IMG/VR virus record: IMGVR_UViG_3300044858_002526
Span: 1-32,137 of that record
Direction: 5' to 3' (one strand)
DNA length: 32,137 bases
DNA from: a virus
Shown: in pieces, positions 1 through 7,572 of the stretch
How positions within the stretch are numbered: position 1 is the stretch's first letter
How the letters are laid out: every line of letters starts with the position of its first letter
Notes under the pieces: model-generated
Databases searched by the model: none
What the model was told of the DNA's origin: nothing
The model's input: only the letters and a program-made list of their open reading frames with translations
Translations under genes and position numbers: made by a program

Positions 1-125
1 TGTTGTCTTAATGCAACAACTCTTGGATCAGTTTCTCCAAATTGTTGAGATAATTTTAATGCTTCAAATTCAGCCTCTTTAATAGCCTGTTTTAATTCTC
101 TGATAGAATTTACAGCCTTATCCTG
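1..125. repeat. Terminal overlap, left copy (circular contig)
   Basis: These 125 bases are repeated at 32013-32137 with a single difference (T at 118, C at 32130). Both copies lie inside the tape-measure coding frame, which stays open through the end of the window and continues here. This is what a circular or circularly permuted molecule looks like when linearised. A true terminal repeat at a packaging end is less likely because it would cut a gene. Confidence 0.93.
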
Positions 126-164
126 ACCTCCTATATTTATCTGTAAATTTAATTGCTCTGCCAT
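1..164 (-). CDS. Tape measure protein, N-terminal part (runs across contig junction)
   Basis: This is the 5' part of the tape-measure gene. The ATG at 164-162 shares its A with the TAA stop of the upstream tail-tip gene (TAATG), a typical coupled start. The protein begins MAEQLNLQINIGGQDKAVNS and continues as a charged helix (IRELKQAIKEAEFEALKLSQ) up to base 1. Through the terminal overlap it joins the frame at 32012-30524, giving one 1,653-bp gene of 550 residues. The N-terminal pattern of a short beta strand followed by long amphipathic coiled coil is usual for phage tape measures. Confidence 0.85.
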   Translation of the reverse strand, partial: MAEQLNLQINIGGQDKAVNSIRELKQAIKEAEFEALKLSQQFGETDPRVVALRQ

Positions 165-2233
165 TAGAATGTTTTTTCAATTGCCTTTAATAAAGAAACT
201 TTTGTTGTTGTATAATCCATAGGGTTATAACCTTCAATTGTATTAATCCTAAAAAGAACACCATCAATCCAGATTAATTTCCCAAAGTCAAGATTATAAA
301 TATCCATTGTATTCAATAAAACATTGCAGGTTAATAGCTTACTGTCTTTGTCTGTGATCTCAGCCATATAATCTGAATAGTATGCATTGAATAGGTTAGT
401 TGTTGGATAACTTGTTGCTGTAAAGAAAATCTCTTTTGGTGCTCCGAAATTTATATCATTAGTTGGATTATATGGATTGTCTAAATGACCTACATATGTA
501 TAAGTTGTAACCTGATTTAATATATCATTATTTCCATTTTTTATTTTATATGCAGTTCTTCCATTTATATACCTTGCCTGAAAAATTCTGATATTGAAAT
601 CCATTGATTCCTCAACTCTGTTATTTCCTGCAGTTGATCCAACTTTATAAATTGCAGGATATATCTTATCAGTACCTGTTGCCTGATATAATGGACTCGC
701 ACTAAATATCACCTCAGTAGTGTCAGTATCTTTAACAAAATCAAATTCAGTATCAAATATCCTATCACCATAACCCTCTGAGTATTTCTTTCTATAGTTT
801 TCATTATACAAATCATTATCCTGCTTAAACTTAAATTGATAATATCTGGCATTGATTTCACTCATTGGTTTAATGCTCATTGGTTTTGATCTATCAATTT
901 TGTTTGTCCAATCTTCTGTAGCACCGCTATAAAAATCAATATATGGTTTTATAATTATTTTCTTTTCTTCTACAGGATCATCATAAACATAAAGATTAAA
1001 CATTTTGCAAATTGATAAAAAGAAATCTCTCTGGAAAATACCCTGAGGCAATTGTTTATCAAATTGAATTGTTTCATTGTAATTTATAGGTACATCTGTA
1101 ACGGTTGCTGTATTAACTCGCAAATAACCTGAACTGATTGAGTATTGAGTTGCTGCAGATGATACATAAACATCTATGTAATCGTTAGTATTTAGTGTTA
1201 CAGAATATTCTTTATATATATTAAAATATCTGGGCAGATAGGAAACAGGAAATATATCAGATGCAACCTCTAATCCATTAACTCGAATTGATACAGTTAC
1301 ATCATAATAATTACCCATGCCATCCATTTGCACATCTAAAAACTCTCCATATAATTCTGCAACTATTGTGCAAGGCAAAGCAGATGCACCATTGTATCTA
1401 TATGAATTACCGACCAATGTAAAGTTACCTGCTGTGACAACTGTAAAATCTGGGTAATTATCTGTTGTATAAGTTGCAGCAACTGCATTTGCTAAAAATG
1501 CCTGTGTAGTTGAATTGGATAAAACCTTTCTATTTGTAGGAATTACAAGTCTATCAAATAAAGAATTGCTCAAATATGAGAAATCCCAAGTATAACCAGA
1601 TTGAATCCTAATCTTTTCAAGCATTTCTTTAACCTTGAAACATGGTCTAAATGCTCTGAAATCAAAATCAACCTTATTTGTACTCACATTCCCTATGTCA
1701 ATTAAGCCATAAAGAATTGGACTTCCTGAAACAGGTACAGATTGATCTAAAATATTTGTGGTATTCCATGCCTCATTATATTCACTATATATAGGATAAC
1801 CTCCACCAGAAACATTTGCCAAGTCCTCTAATCTTTTGTTTCCTAAAGCTGAAATAAAGCCTCCTAATTCACCGAAAACTGCACATTGATATTCTATTGC
1901 TGATCCATCTTTAACGATCTCTAATAGCCTTAAAACGCCTTTAAATATCTGTATTTTATCAATGAATATCCTACAGTTTGCAACCTTAGATGCATTGAAG
2001 TTATATCCCACGTTAGGCTGATCATTATCTGTGATATTGGCATTTCCTAAATCGAATACAAAACCAAATATTTTATTGTTATTGGCAGTACCTGTGATAT
2101 TGATCGTTTTAGAAAAGGAAGTATTTTTACTACCAAAATCCTGAATGTCATCAATGGCATACTGAAACTCAGTTGAAATCTCATCAACCAAATCCAACCT
2201 ATTATCTTCAATATAAATCTCTGTTGATATCAT
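164..2233 (-). CDS. Tail-tip / tail hub protein
   Basis: A 689-residue protein. The N-terminus (MISTEIYIEDNRLDL, then a SKTINITGTANNNKIFG stretch) resembles the large tail-tip protein of Bacteroidota siphoviruses: a short strand, an Asp-rich loop, then a segment describing an insertion or fusion of beta domains. The rest is mostly predicted beta structure with many Tyr, Asn and Asp residues. Its start overlaps the stop of the 402-residue gene by 4 bp, and its stop overlaps the tape-measure start. Position next to the tape measure and size argue for the hub or tail-associated protein that closes the tube. No enzymatic motif was seen. Confidence 0.6.
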   Translation of the reverse strand: MISTEIYIEDNRLDLVDEISTEFQYAIDDIQDFGSKNTSFSKTINITGTANNNKIFGFVFDLGNANITDNDQPNVGYNFNASKVANCRIFIDKIQIFKGVLRLLEIVKDGSAIEYQCAVFGELGGFISALGNKRLEDLANVSGGGYPIYSEYNEAWNTTNILDQSVPVSGSPILYGLIDIGNVSTNKVDFDFRAFRPCFKVKEMLEKIRIQSGYTWDFSYLSNSLFDRLVIPTNRKVLSNSTTQAFLANAVAATYTTDNYPDFTVVTAGNFTLVGNSYRYNGASALPCTIVAELYGEFLDVQMDGMGNYYDVTVSIRVNGLEVASDIFPVSYLPRYFNIYKEYSVTLNTNDYIDVYVSSAATQYSISSGYLRVNTATVTDVPINYNETIQFDKQLPQGIFQRDFFLSICKMFNLYVYDDPVEEKKIIIKPYIDFYSGATEDWTNKIDRSKPMSIKPMSEINARYYQFKFKQDNDLYNENYRKKYSEGYGDRIFDTEFDFVKDTDTTEVIFSASPLYQATGTDKIYPAIYKVGSTAGNNRVEESMDFNIRIFQARYINGRTAYKIKNGNNDILNQVTTYTYVGHLDNPYNPTNDINFGAPKEIFFTATSYPTTNLFNAYYSDYMAEITDKDSKLLTCNVLLNTMDIYNLDFGKLIWIDGVLFRINTIEGYNPMDYTTTKVSLLKAIEKTF

Positions 2234-3438
2234 CTAAACTGTGAGTTTAAGTATTTACTAACCTCAATGTCTATCTCAAAATTAAATAGTTTGTCTGCAC
2301 TCTCAACCTTATATTGATAGCTTGTACTTGAAATTGTCACAGGGAAATATGCACCTTGTACCTCAATATAACATATTGAACTCGCAACCAATTGAGCCAA
2401 CCATGTATAATCCTGTTCATTTACCCAATCAGATATTAAATGGAATCTGTCTTTATGTTGTATTGCATAGTTCAAAGCAGTTTCATTATACCTATTGTAT
2501 GAGTCAACGTTTTTCATCTGGTTGCCTGATAATTGCCAATCATTTCTCCTGTATGAACTCCTCTGAAACTCGCTGCTTCGCCTATTGACCAAAGCAAATT
2601 TCATTGTGTCCCAACCGCCAAGCCTATTCAAGAAATGCAGGTTATATTGCTTATATTTTGGATAGCATTTTTGTCTGAACTTCAAAACTCTTGAAACAGC
2701 TAAACCTCTTTTTATATAGAAATTATATCCGTAAGTAGAGTTAGTGATTATTTCACTACCTGCCCATTCATTAACATGAGCAGCCTGTAAATTAAACAGA
2801 TTCATTTCACCTGCCAATGTGATGCTTCCGCTAACTGTATTTAATATTGAACCTCCCTCATTAACAACCTCAACCCATGCTGAATATTGACCGCCTGTTT
2901 TCTTGAAATATGTTGCATAAAAATTATCACCATATTCAATTCCAATATTTTCAGCATCTCTTTCAGTCAGCCAATCATCACTAAAATTCTCAATCAAAAG
3001 ATTATCATAATAGTTAGATAATACCAATGGAGTATTATCGTTGATTGCAAGAATATCCGCAAACAATGGTGGATAGTAATTGTAGCTGCTAAACTCACCA
3101 GATGCCATGTTTCGAGTGATCGTACCTGTCACCTCCTCACCTACAGCAACATTATAAGTGACCTTTAATTTGTCATTAGATGCCACCAGAATTGAATTAC
3201 CAGATGGCTCAAAGTAGTTTGTAACGTATGCCCTGACAATTGGTGATGCATTGAAAATTCCAACACTACCAGAGGGATCAGGGAAAACTTTTACTGTGCT
3301 AACGATATTTCCGTTCACCCTTACATCGTATATAAACTTAAAGTTAGTAGTTCCTGAGTTTGTTGATGTTGAAACAAACCACAAATCATCATGTAGTGAT
3401 GCATATGCTGCAGGACTATCTGTTATTGTTATTGCCAT
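2230..3438 (-). CDS. Tail protein, probable distal-tail (Dit)-like component
   Basis: A 402-residue, beta-rich protein starting MAITITDSPAAYASLHDDLW, with several Tyr/Asn-rich strands and a central basic stretch (VNRRSSEFQRSSYRRNDW). It has no signal peptide or membrane segment. It is translationally coupled on both sides (23-bp overlap upstream, 4-bp overlap downstream) and sits between a neck-like protein and the tail hub, which suggests a distal tail or tip-ring subunit. The family is recognisable as a recurrent tail protein of Bacteroidota phages, but the exact role is inferred from position. Confidence 0.5.
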   Translation of the reverse strand: MAITITDSPAAYASLHDDLWFVSTSTNSGTTNFKFIYDVRVNGNIVSTVKVFPDPSGSVGIFNASPIVRAYVTNYFEPSGNSILVASNDKLKVTYNVAVGEEVTGTITRNMASGEFSSYNYYPPLFADILAINDNTPLVLSNYYDNLLIENFSDDWLTERDAENIGIEYGDNFYATYFKKTGGQYSAWVEVVNEGGSILNTVSGSITLAGEMNLFNLQAAHVNEWAGSEIITNSTYGYNFYIKRGLAVSRVLKFRQKCYPKYKQYNLHFLNRLGGWDTMKFALVNRRSSEFQRSSYRRNDWQLSGNQMKNVDSYNRYNETALNYAIQHKDRFHLISDWVNEQDYTWLAQLVASSICYIEVQGAYFPVTISSTSYQYKVESADKLFNFEIDIEVSKYLNSQFR

Positions 3439-4108
3439 ATTCTTGTCTGATTTGAATTAAAATATCTGCACCTAATGCAGTTTCAACAGCATCTTTAAAA
3501 TCCTGATTAAATATTTTGTTAACTGCTCTGTCAAAATAATAAGTTGCTCTTATACCATCTCTCTTAATTTTTGATGAAATTGCAAAGCTGAGTTTTCTTC
3601 GACTTGCAGCCTCGTCAACCATTTTACTAAGTTTCCTCCGTTTTTTTTGGACTTTGCTTAGATCAACCCTATCTGCAGTACCTTTATTCCTTGCATTTCT
3701 TAACCATTTTAAAATGGATATTGCCATTAAATAATTAGGTCTTGGTGATTTAAAAGAATATTTACCACTATTTTTATTGGGCTTTGCTTTTGGACCTCCT
3801 ACACCTTTAACACCCTTATTTATAAAATCATAATACTTCATTTGTTTTGAGCCTATTGGATAACCTACACCCAAAACATAATTAGTTCCTTCCTGATATA
3901 CTTGAGGAGCAGATACATCTGCCAAACCTCCTGATGCTATTGATCCAGACTTTTCCAGATTTCTCCTTATGGTATCATTGAACTCTAAACCTGCAGCAAA
4001 AAGAATCTGCTCCAATACAGAAAATTTTTCAGGATCAATCTTTTGATATTGACCTGAAAATCTGCTCAGGAATTGCTCTTTAATAAATTGTGCCTGTGCT
4101 CTATTCAC
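3416..4108 (-). CDS. Neck / tail-completion-like protein
   Basis: About 230 residues from a GTG at 4108. It has a basic middle (KVQKKRRKLSKMVDEAASRR) and a C-terminal part (FDRAVNKIFNQDFKDAVETALG) ending with an Asn-rich tail, reminiscent of HK97 gp10-type tail completion proteins. An in-frame ATG at 4180 would add 24 residues, but that extension (MIHPAFLGGVFYSRYF) is translated from the terminator hairpin at 4153-4172, so I prefer the later start; the choice is not certain. It overlaps the next tail gene by 23 bp. The function is inferred from family resemblance and location. Confidence 0.45.
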   Translation of the reverse strand: MNRAQAQFIKEQFLSRFSGQYQKIDPEKFSVLEQILFAAGLEFNDTIRRNLEKSGSIASGGLADVSAPQVYQEGTNYVLGVGYPIGSKQMKYYDFINKGVKGVGGPKAKPNKNSGKYSFKSPRPNYLMAISILKWLRNARNKGTADRVDLSKVQKKRRKLSKMVDEAASRRKLSFAISSKIKRDGIRATYYFDRAVNKIFNQDFKDAVETALGADILIQIRQEYGNNNNR

Positions 4109-4144
4109 AATTATAAATGAGCTAAATCTGGGAAAATATCTGGA

Positions 4145-4172
4145 ATAAAAAACCCCGCCTAAAAAGGCAGGG
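4145..4172 (-). terminator. Rho-independent terminator T1 inside tail operon
   Basis: On the minus strand the stem CCCTGCC / GGCGGGG (7 bp, one G-U) encloses the loop TTTTTA and is followed by TTTTTTATT. It lies just past the 77-residue gene ending at 4195. It is nearly identical to T2 at 27704-27725. Because essential tail genes follow, it is likely to be leaky. Confidence 0.75.
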
Positions 4173-4194
4173 TGAATCAACCGCTATGAAAAAA

Positions 4195-4428
4195 CTATTG
4201 TAACTGAATTAAAACTTTCTTTAATAACAAATAAGGTACTGTGCTGATATAAGTATGATTTCCAACATGAATTTCTGTATATTCAATTCCATCCCTTACA
4301 TATGGCAGGATCACATCTATATTGCAGAAATATGCCATCACTCTATCTAAATCATCCCAATTAAAGTCCATATCTAAATCTTTGAGCATTCGTGTTGTGT
4401 CTGAATGATATAAGATTTCTATTTCCAT
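4195..4428 (-). CDS. Small unknown protein after tail chaperone
   Basis: A 77-residue protein (MEIEILYHSDTTRMLKDLDM...). Its ATG directly follows the TAA of the chaperone T frame with no spacer, so it is probably translated by reinitiation. It is acidic in the first half and ends with a hydrophobic Leu-rich helix (PYLLLKKVLIQLQ). A terminator hairpin comes 23 bp after its stop. The location suggests a tail-assembly accessory protein. I do not recognise the family. Confidence 0.6.
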   Translation of the reverse strand: MEIEILYHSDTTRMLKDLDMDFNWDDLDRVMAYFCNIDVILPYVRDGIEYTEIHVGNHTYISTVPYLLLKKVLIQLQ

Positions 4429-4662
4429 TTATCCGTTCTTTTTAAAATCTCTTTCTGCTTTTAGATATGCCAGAGTGTTAAGGTAATGAATTATTGGTAA
4501 TTCATACGCTTCTGTAACTGTGATATTTTCGTGGTCGGCAACAGTTTTGGTGCAATATTGCCATCCATAATATTCAGCAAATCTGCTACCACCTTTTCTG
4601 GGTTGATCACTCCCTTGTTGATCATCTCCGCTATCAAATAACCCTTTGAAACCTCCATCCAA
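4429..4662 (-). CDS. Tail assembly chaperone, T-like extension (-1 frame)
   Basis: This frame overlaps the last 172 bp of the 219-residue chaperone gene and lies in the -1 frame relative to it. It is open from the T9 run at 4679-4687 to the stop at 4429. It has no ATG, only a TTG at 4662 without a recognisable RBS. It encodes a hydrophilic Gly/Asp/Gln linker (GLFDSGDDQQGSDQPRKGGS) and then a compact helical segment (FAEYYGWQYC, YELPIIHYLNTLAYL). This is the pattern of the lambda G/GT pair, in which the T part exists only as a frameshift fusion. The fusion would be about 240 residues. Confidence 0.6.
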   Translation of the reverse strand: MDGGFKGLFDSGDDQQGSDQPRKGGSRFAEYYGWQYCTKTVADHENITVTEAYELPIIHYLNTLAYLKAERDFKKNG

Positions 4663-5150
4663 TTTCTGTAGACTTGATAAAAAAAAACAACGGAATGATA
4701 AACATCTACAAATCTTGCCTCTAACATATCCTGAGAATATTCCTCATGTTTGGCTGCATCATATTTATCAAGCCTCCAACCAAAGAAAGTCTTTTTCATT
4801 GGATGCACTAATGATGCTGCTATTTTATGCAGGTTAGGGATTAAGTCCTGTGAGAATGTTTTGCTTTCAATATATCTGGCTGCATTAATCTTTCTAAGAT
4901 CATAAATGCATTTATACCTGCGTTTATTTATGGTTATATAGTTAACAGCCTTGCCTGTTATATCTTCATCCAGAAATCTAAGTTTTTCTCTTTCTTTATT
5001 GAACTCTGCAACAGTCAGAGAATCAACTTGCATCTCACCCCAACCATTTATTATTGCAATAAGTTTACTATCTCTTTCAATAGATTCCTTTTCCTCTCTT
5101 GCTTTTACAATTTGTTGAAATTGAAAAACGTTTATATCATTCCATGTCAT
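4491..5150 (-). CDS. Tail assembly chaperone, G-like
   Basis: A 219-residue protein starting MTWNDINVFQFQQIVKAREE, a helical, charged N-terminus, with later features (FLDEDITGKAVNYITINKRRYKC) seen in tail assembly chaperones of Bacteroidota phages. Its ATG lies at the stop of the preceding small membrane gene. It contains an in-frame slippery heptamer T TTT TTT at 4686-4680 and overlaps a -1 frame that stays open to 4429. Such chaperones coat the tape measure before tube polymerisation. Here the tape measure is three genes further on rather than the next gene. Confidence 0.55.
   Translation of the reverse strand: MTWNDINVFQFQQIVKAREEKESIERDSKLIAIINGWGEMQVDSLTVAEFNKEREKLRFLDEDITGKAVNYITINKRRYKCIYDLRKINAARYIESKTFSQDLIPNLHKIAASLVHPMKKTFFGWRLDKYDAAKHEEYSQDMLEARFVDVYHSVVFFYQVYRNWMEVSKGYLIAEMINKGVINPEKVVADLLNIMDGNIAPKLLPTTKISQLQKRMNYQ
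4679..4687 (-). other. Slippery sequence for -1 frameshift (T9 run)
   Basis: Nine T in a row on the coding strand. In the frame of the 219-residue gene they read GTT TTT TTT TAT, so the canonical heptamer T_TTT_TTT sits at 4686-4680 in the correct register. A -1 slip leads to TTA TCA AGT and onward in the frame that is open to 4429. Codons 1-157 would join 83 further residues. Confidence 0.6.
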
Positions 5151-5257
5151 CAGTAGTGAATTTTATCATACCATTCTGTGAATGCTCCATAAATACCGAT
5201 TAAGACAATAGGTAAAAATATCATCACAGATATTGGAAACCAAATGACCTTAGCCAA
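5150..5257 (-). CDS. Small single-span membrane protein
   Basis: A strongly hydrophobic stretch (VIWFPISVMIFLPIVLIGIY) followed by a short polar tail (TEWYDKIHY) marks one membrane span. The start is uncertain. A TTG at 5257 overlaps the XRE stop by 8 bp and gives 35 residues. An ATG at 5350 would give 66 residues but overlaps the XRE gene by 101 bp in another frame. The stop touches the start of the tail chaperone. Function unknown. Confidence 0.45.
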   Translation of the reverse strand: MAKVIWFPISVMIFLPIVLIGIYGAFTEWYDKIHY

Positions 5258-5456
5258 CCACTTGAGTTGTGTCAGTAATGTTGATTGATACCTCTTTGCC
5301 CATTGCTGAGAAAATTTTTGTGATGACTGAAAGTCTGGGTGGATTGCCATTTTCAATACGATTAATTGAAACAAAGCTGATGCCTGATTTCTCAGCCAAT
5401 TGTTTCTGGGTTAGGTTTTGCTCTTGTCTTGTTTTCCTTAGTAGTTCTCCTATCAT
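5250..5456 (-). CDS. XRE-family HTH transcriptional regulator
   Basis: A 68-residue protein that is almost entirely one Cro/C1-type helix-turn-helix: LLRKTRQEQNLTQKQLAEKSGISFVSINRIENGNPP, with the usual Gln/Lys in the turn and the RIENG motif. It has no dimerisation or peptidase domain. Its start overlaps the previous gene's stop by 4 bp (ATGA). It sits in the short block just before the tail genes, downstream of the promoter-like site at 5654-5661, so it may control the late operon or its own promoter. No integrase accompanies it, so a lysogeny repressor role has no support. Confidence 0.85.
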   Translation of the reverse strand: MIGELLRKTRQEQNLTQKQLAEKSGISFVSINRIENGNPPRLSVITKIFSAMGKEVSINITDTTQVVG

Positions 5457-5638
5457 ATCTCTGTTTGTTTGATTATTTCAACTTTTTTCTCTCCCTTATT
5501 CGCTACAGCAAACTCATACATTTCAATTGCCTTTTCCTCATTTGTTACCATTGATCCTGTAACGTATTTGTCATCTATTGTAATGAAATACGTTGAGTGT
5601 CCTGCAAAGTCTGTTTCTTTGATTAATTCGATTTTCAT
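5453..5638 (-). CDS. Small unknown protein, first gene of XRE operon
   Basis: A 61-residue protein (MKIELIKETDFAGHSTYFITIDDKYVTG...) built as beta-beta-alpha-beta, ending with a short charged strand. It resembles a small protein common in phage genomes, with a Gly-His turn and a conserved Asp-Lys-Tyr-Val strand, but no function is known to me. It is preceded directly by a Bacteroidota -7 element at 5654-5661 and overlaps the XRE regulator by 4 bp. Confidence 0.65.
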   Translation of the reverse strand: MKIELIKETDFAGHSTYFITIDDKYVTGSMVTNEEKAIEMYEFAVANKGEKKVEIIKQTEI

Positions 5639-5653
5639 AATAAGTGGTTTTTA

Positions 5654-5684
5654 CAAATATAAATAAACTTTTAATTGTAACCTA
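5654..5684 (-). promoter_or_regulatory. Promoter P4 (Bacteroidota type)
   Basis: TATATTTG at 5661-5654 on the minus strand fits the -7 consensus TAnnTTTG. The -33 box, 19 bases upstream, is weak (TAGG). The bases after the -7, TAAAAAC, also follow the -7 at P2 and P5 (last base aside), and CCACTTATTATG around the start codon recurs at P1. Confidence 0.6.
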
Positions 5685-5970
5685 ATTGTTCTTTAACATT
5701 ATCTTGTTCTCTATGTCTTGCTCGGTAACTTGCTCCCCTTAATTCAGGTTGTTCTTCCTGTATCTTTTGCCTTGACCTTCTGATTGATTCAGGGTTGGAT
5801 AACTTACCTTCCGAAAATACTTTGAGCATTTCAAAAGCAGTTGATTTGTCTTTGCCTTGTGTGACTAATTCTCGCCACCATATATTCGCTATCAAAGCCT
5901 GATCGTTATCCCTTAAATGCTCTTTGTTTGTGAGCAAGTCAATTATGACATCTTTGTTGTGTAGTTTCAT
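5671..5970 (-). CDS. Small unknown protein, possible nucleic-acid-associated
   Basis: A 99-residue, charged, mostly helical protein. A conserved-looking block LSNPESIRRSRQKIQEEQPELRG is followed by a basic tail (YRARHREQDNVKEQLG). This block recurs in small proteins of other phages, but I know no assigned function. It has no membrane segment. Its ATG overlaps the stop of the 28-residue membrane peptide by 4 bp (ATGA). Confidence 0.65.
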   Translation of the reverse strand: MKLHNKDVIIDLLTNKEHLRDNDQALIANIWWRELVTQGKDKSTAFEMLKVFSEGKLSNPESIRRSRQKIQEEQPELRGASYRARHREQDNVKEQLGYN

Positions 5971-6053
5971 AAACAGTAATTGTCTTGCATTAAACCAATA
6001 ATGATTGCTCCGATAATCAAAGCTAAAATTAAATTTAAGTTTTCCTTTTTCAT
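5967..6053 (-). CDS. 28-residue single-span membrane peptide
   Basis: ATG at 6053 and TGA at 5969-5967 encode MKKENLNLILALIIGAIIIG plus LMQDNYCL. It has two Lys at the N-terminus, a 16-residue hydrophobic helix and a short polar tail. The start is 4 bp after the previous stop (6058), and the stop overlaps the next ATG as ATGA, so it fits the operon exactly. It could be a membrane anchor, a host-interaction peptide or a small holin-like factor. Confidence 0.55.
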   Translation of the reverse strand: MKKENLNLILALIIGAIIIGLMQDNYCL

Positions 6054-6057
6054 TTTA

Positions 6058-6351
6058 TTATTTTTTAGTGGTTAAATAAAAACTTCCACAAGCATTATGA
6101 ATATAATACCCAACAAAGTTTTGATCTTCATATGCTCTACAATAATCTCTTGAATGACCTACAAACCATGCACCTTTAATGCCGAATGTGTGATCTGTAT
6201 TAACTGTTTCTTTTTCTGCAATTTCAAATTGATCTTCAATGAATCTAATTCCGTCAACCATGCCATCAAATGATGATTGAACTTTTACATAAATTTTACC
6301 TTCATTCTTTCTGATGAAACTTTTAACTGTTGCTTTTGTAATCTTTTTCAT
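6058..6351 (-). CDS. Small unknown protein behind promoter P3
   Basis: A 97-residue protein starting MKKITKATVKSFIRKNEGK, a basic helix, followed by a mixed alpha/beta part with aromatic residues (GAWFVGHSRDYCRAYEDQNF). The N-terminal pattern is recurrent in small proteins of Bacteroidota phages and plasmids, without a known function. It is the first gene after the consensus promoter at 6372-6402, so it is probably strongly or early expressed. Confidence 0.7.
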   Translation of the reverse strand: MKKITKATVKSFIRKNEGKIYVKVQSSFDGMVDGIRFIEDQFEIAEKETVNTDHTFGIKGAWFVGHSRDYCRAYEDQNFVGYYIHNACGSFYLTTKK

Positions 6352-6371
6352 ATTTGGTTGTTTTGATACAT

Positions 6372-6402
6372 CAAAGATAAACCTTTTTTTATATCCACCA
6401 AA
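6372..6402 (-). promoter_or_regulatory. Promoter P3 (consensus Bacteroidota type)
   Basis: On the minus strand, TTTG (6402-6399), 19 bases, then TATCTTTG (6379-6372). This matches the Bacteroidota consensus TTTG-N19-TAnnTTTG exactly. It lies in the 69-bp gap between the terL stop (6421) and the next gene (start 6351) and gives a leader of roughly 15 nt. No terminator hairpin was seen after terL. Confidence 0.8.
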
Positions 6403-6420
6403 TATTTTTTAAACTTTTTT

Positions 6421-7572
6421 TTAAAGAAAATTGTATTTTCCTGAACCTGCTTTGAAATTCATATTGTGCCATGCCAAAGCCAAAGCCATAACACAGTCAT
6501 CATGAAATCCTGAAGGTGCAGAATATTTAACCCCTGATGCTGTATATTGATACTCAAATACCTCTAATTCGTTGACAATCAAACCGGTAGGATATCCAAT
6601 GCGCCCTGTTTGGATAGCTGTTTGAAGCCCGACCATTAACTGTTGTTTGCTATTTTGGGTAAATTTCAAGCCATTTATGATCAGTCCTGCTCTTTGAAGG
6701 TCTTCGAATATCGGGTCACCAACCCCTGTAGAATCGATTATAATGGGCTTTTTAGGCAGTTTTAGTATCTCTTGCTTGGTACTATTCCAATCCTTTTGAA
6801 ACCGGCTAAAAAAGGCTGTATTGCCTTCAGAATCCAATCCTATTATTACTGTATAGTCATATGACTTGGCAAGGTCTATCCCGAACACTACAGGCTCTCG
6901 GTTGCTCATTGGTCGAATACAGTTTCTTATATATTCGTTCCCGAATGGATTGGCTGCGTTTTCCATTGGATTCGCCATGTACTCCTGTTCGAATACAGCA
7001 GCAGGTAACTGACTTTTGGCATCTTCTATTTCATCCCGATCTATGTATGGGTTATCGTATGTAGTATATTTAAAACTCGCCCAATCTTTTTCGCCCCCTT
7101 TATTGAATAGGCTATAAAAGAAATTTTGCCCTCTTGGGGTGCTCAAGAACATTGCCCAACCTTTATAGTCTGTTAAGGTAGGTCTGATTGAATTAAGCCA
7201 TCCGTTTTCTAAATCTGAAATGAAAGCTGCCTCATCTATTATAACCCCATGAAACTTTCGACCTCGTAAACCATCTAACCTTTCCCCTGTAAAGAACTCA
7301 ACTGATCCACCATTCGGAAAGTCAATCTTTAAATCTGATTGGTTTTTTGGGTAAGGTAGGGCATTGCCTAACTTATTAAAGAATACTTTTGCAAGTTTAT
7401 ATGTAGGGGTTATGTATGCAAGATTCTGACCAAAACAGGCAGTCTTTATAATCTTAATCAGACATAGTTCACTCTTGCCGAATCTTCGACCGCACATAAG
7501 CACATTAAACCTTGCTTGACTTTCAAGAATAGGTTTTTGATTAATATGTGCAGCAGAAAACTCAATTCTCAT
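6421..7572 (-). CDS. terL: Terminase large subunit
   Basis: A 383-residue packaging motor and nuclease. Walker A is CGRRFGKS (27-34), and Walker B is GVIIDE (109-114, catalytic Glu 114) followed by AAF. The coupling motif is FLSTPRG. The C-terminal RNase H-like nuclease has FGIDLAKSYDYT (first Asp), PIIIDSTGVGD (second acidic motif) and HDDCVMALALA (third). Both halves appear complete although the protein is at the short end for the family. Its start overlaps the small subunit stop by 4 bp. It uses the procapsid portal at 25485-27293 as its docking partner. Confidence 0.95.
   Translation of the reverse strand: MRIEFSAAHINQKPILESQARFNVLMCGRRFGKSELCLIKIIKTACFGQNLAYITPTYKLAKVFFNKLGNALPYPKNQSDLKIDFPNGGSVEFFTGERLDGLRGRKFHGVIIDEAAFISDLENGWLNSIRPTLTDYKGWAMFLSTPRGQNFFYSLFNKGGEKDWASFKYTTYDNPYIDRDEIEDAKSQLPAAVFEQEYMANPMENAANPFGNEYIRNCIRPMSNREPVVFGIDLAKSYDYTVIIGLDSEGNTAFFSRFQKDWNSTKQEILKLPKKPIIIDSTGVGDPIFEDLQRAGLIINGLKFTQNSKQQLMVGLQTAIQTGRIGYPTGLIVNELEVFEYQYTASGVKYSAPSGFHDDCVMALALAWHNMNFKAGSGKYNFL

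Noticed and set aside
4109-4180. N-terminal extension of the neck-like protein to the ATG at 4180
   Set aside because: The extra residues are read from the terminator hairpin T1; the same artefact appears at T2 before 27664.
5250-5456. Lysogeny repressor and temperate lifestyle
   Set aside because: No integrase, excisionase, att-like repeat or divergent repressor/Cro arrangement; a single short HTH protein is not enough.
5250-5638. Toxin-antitoxin pair (XRE antitoxin with the 61-residue protein)
   Set aside because: The 61-residue protein has no toxin motif, and both are placed as ordinary operon genes behind a phage promoter.
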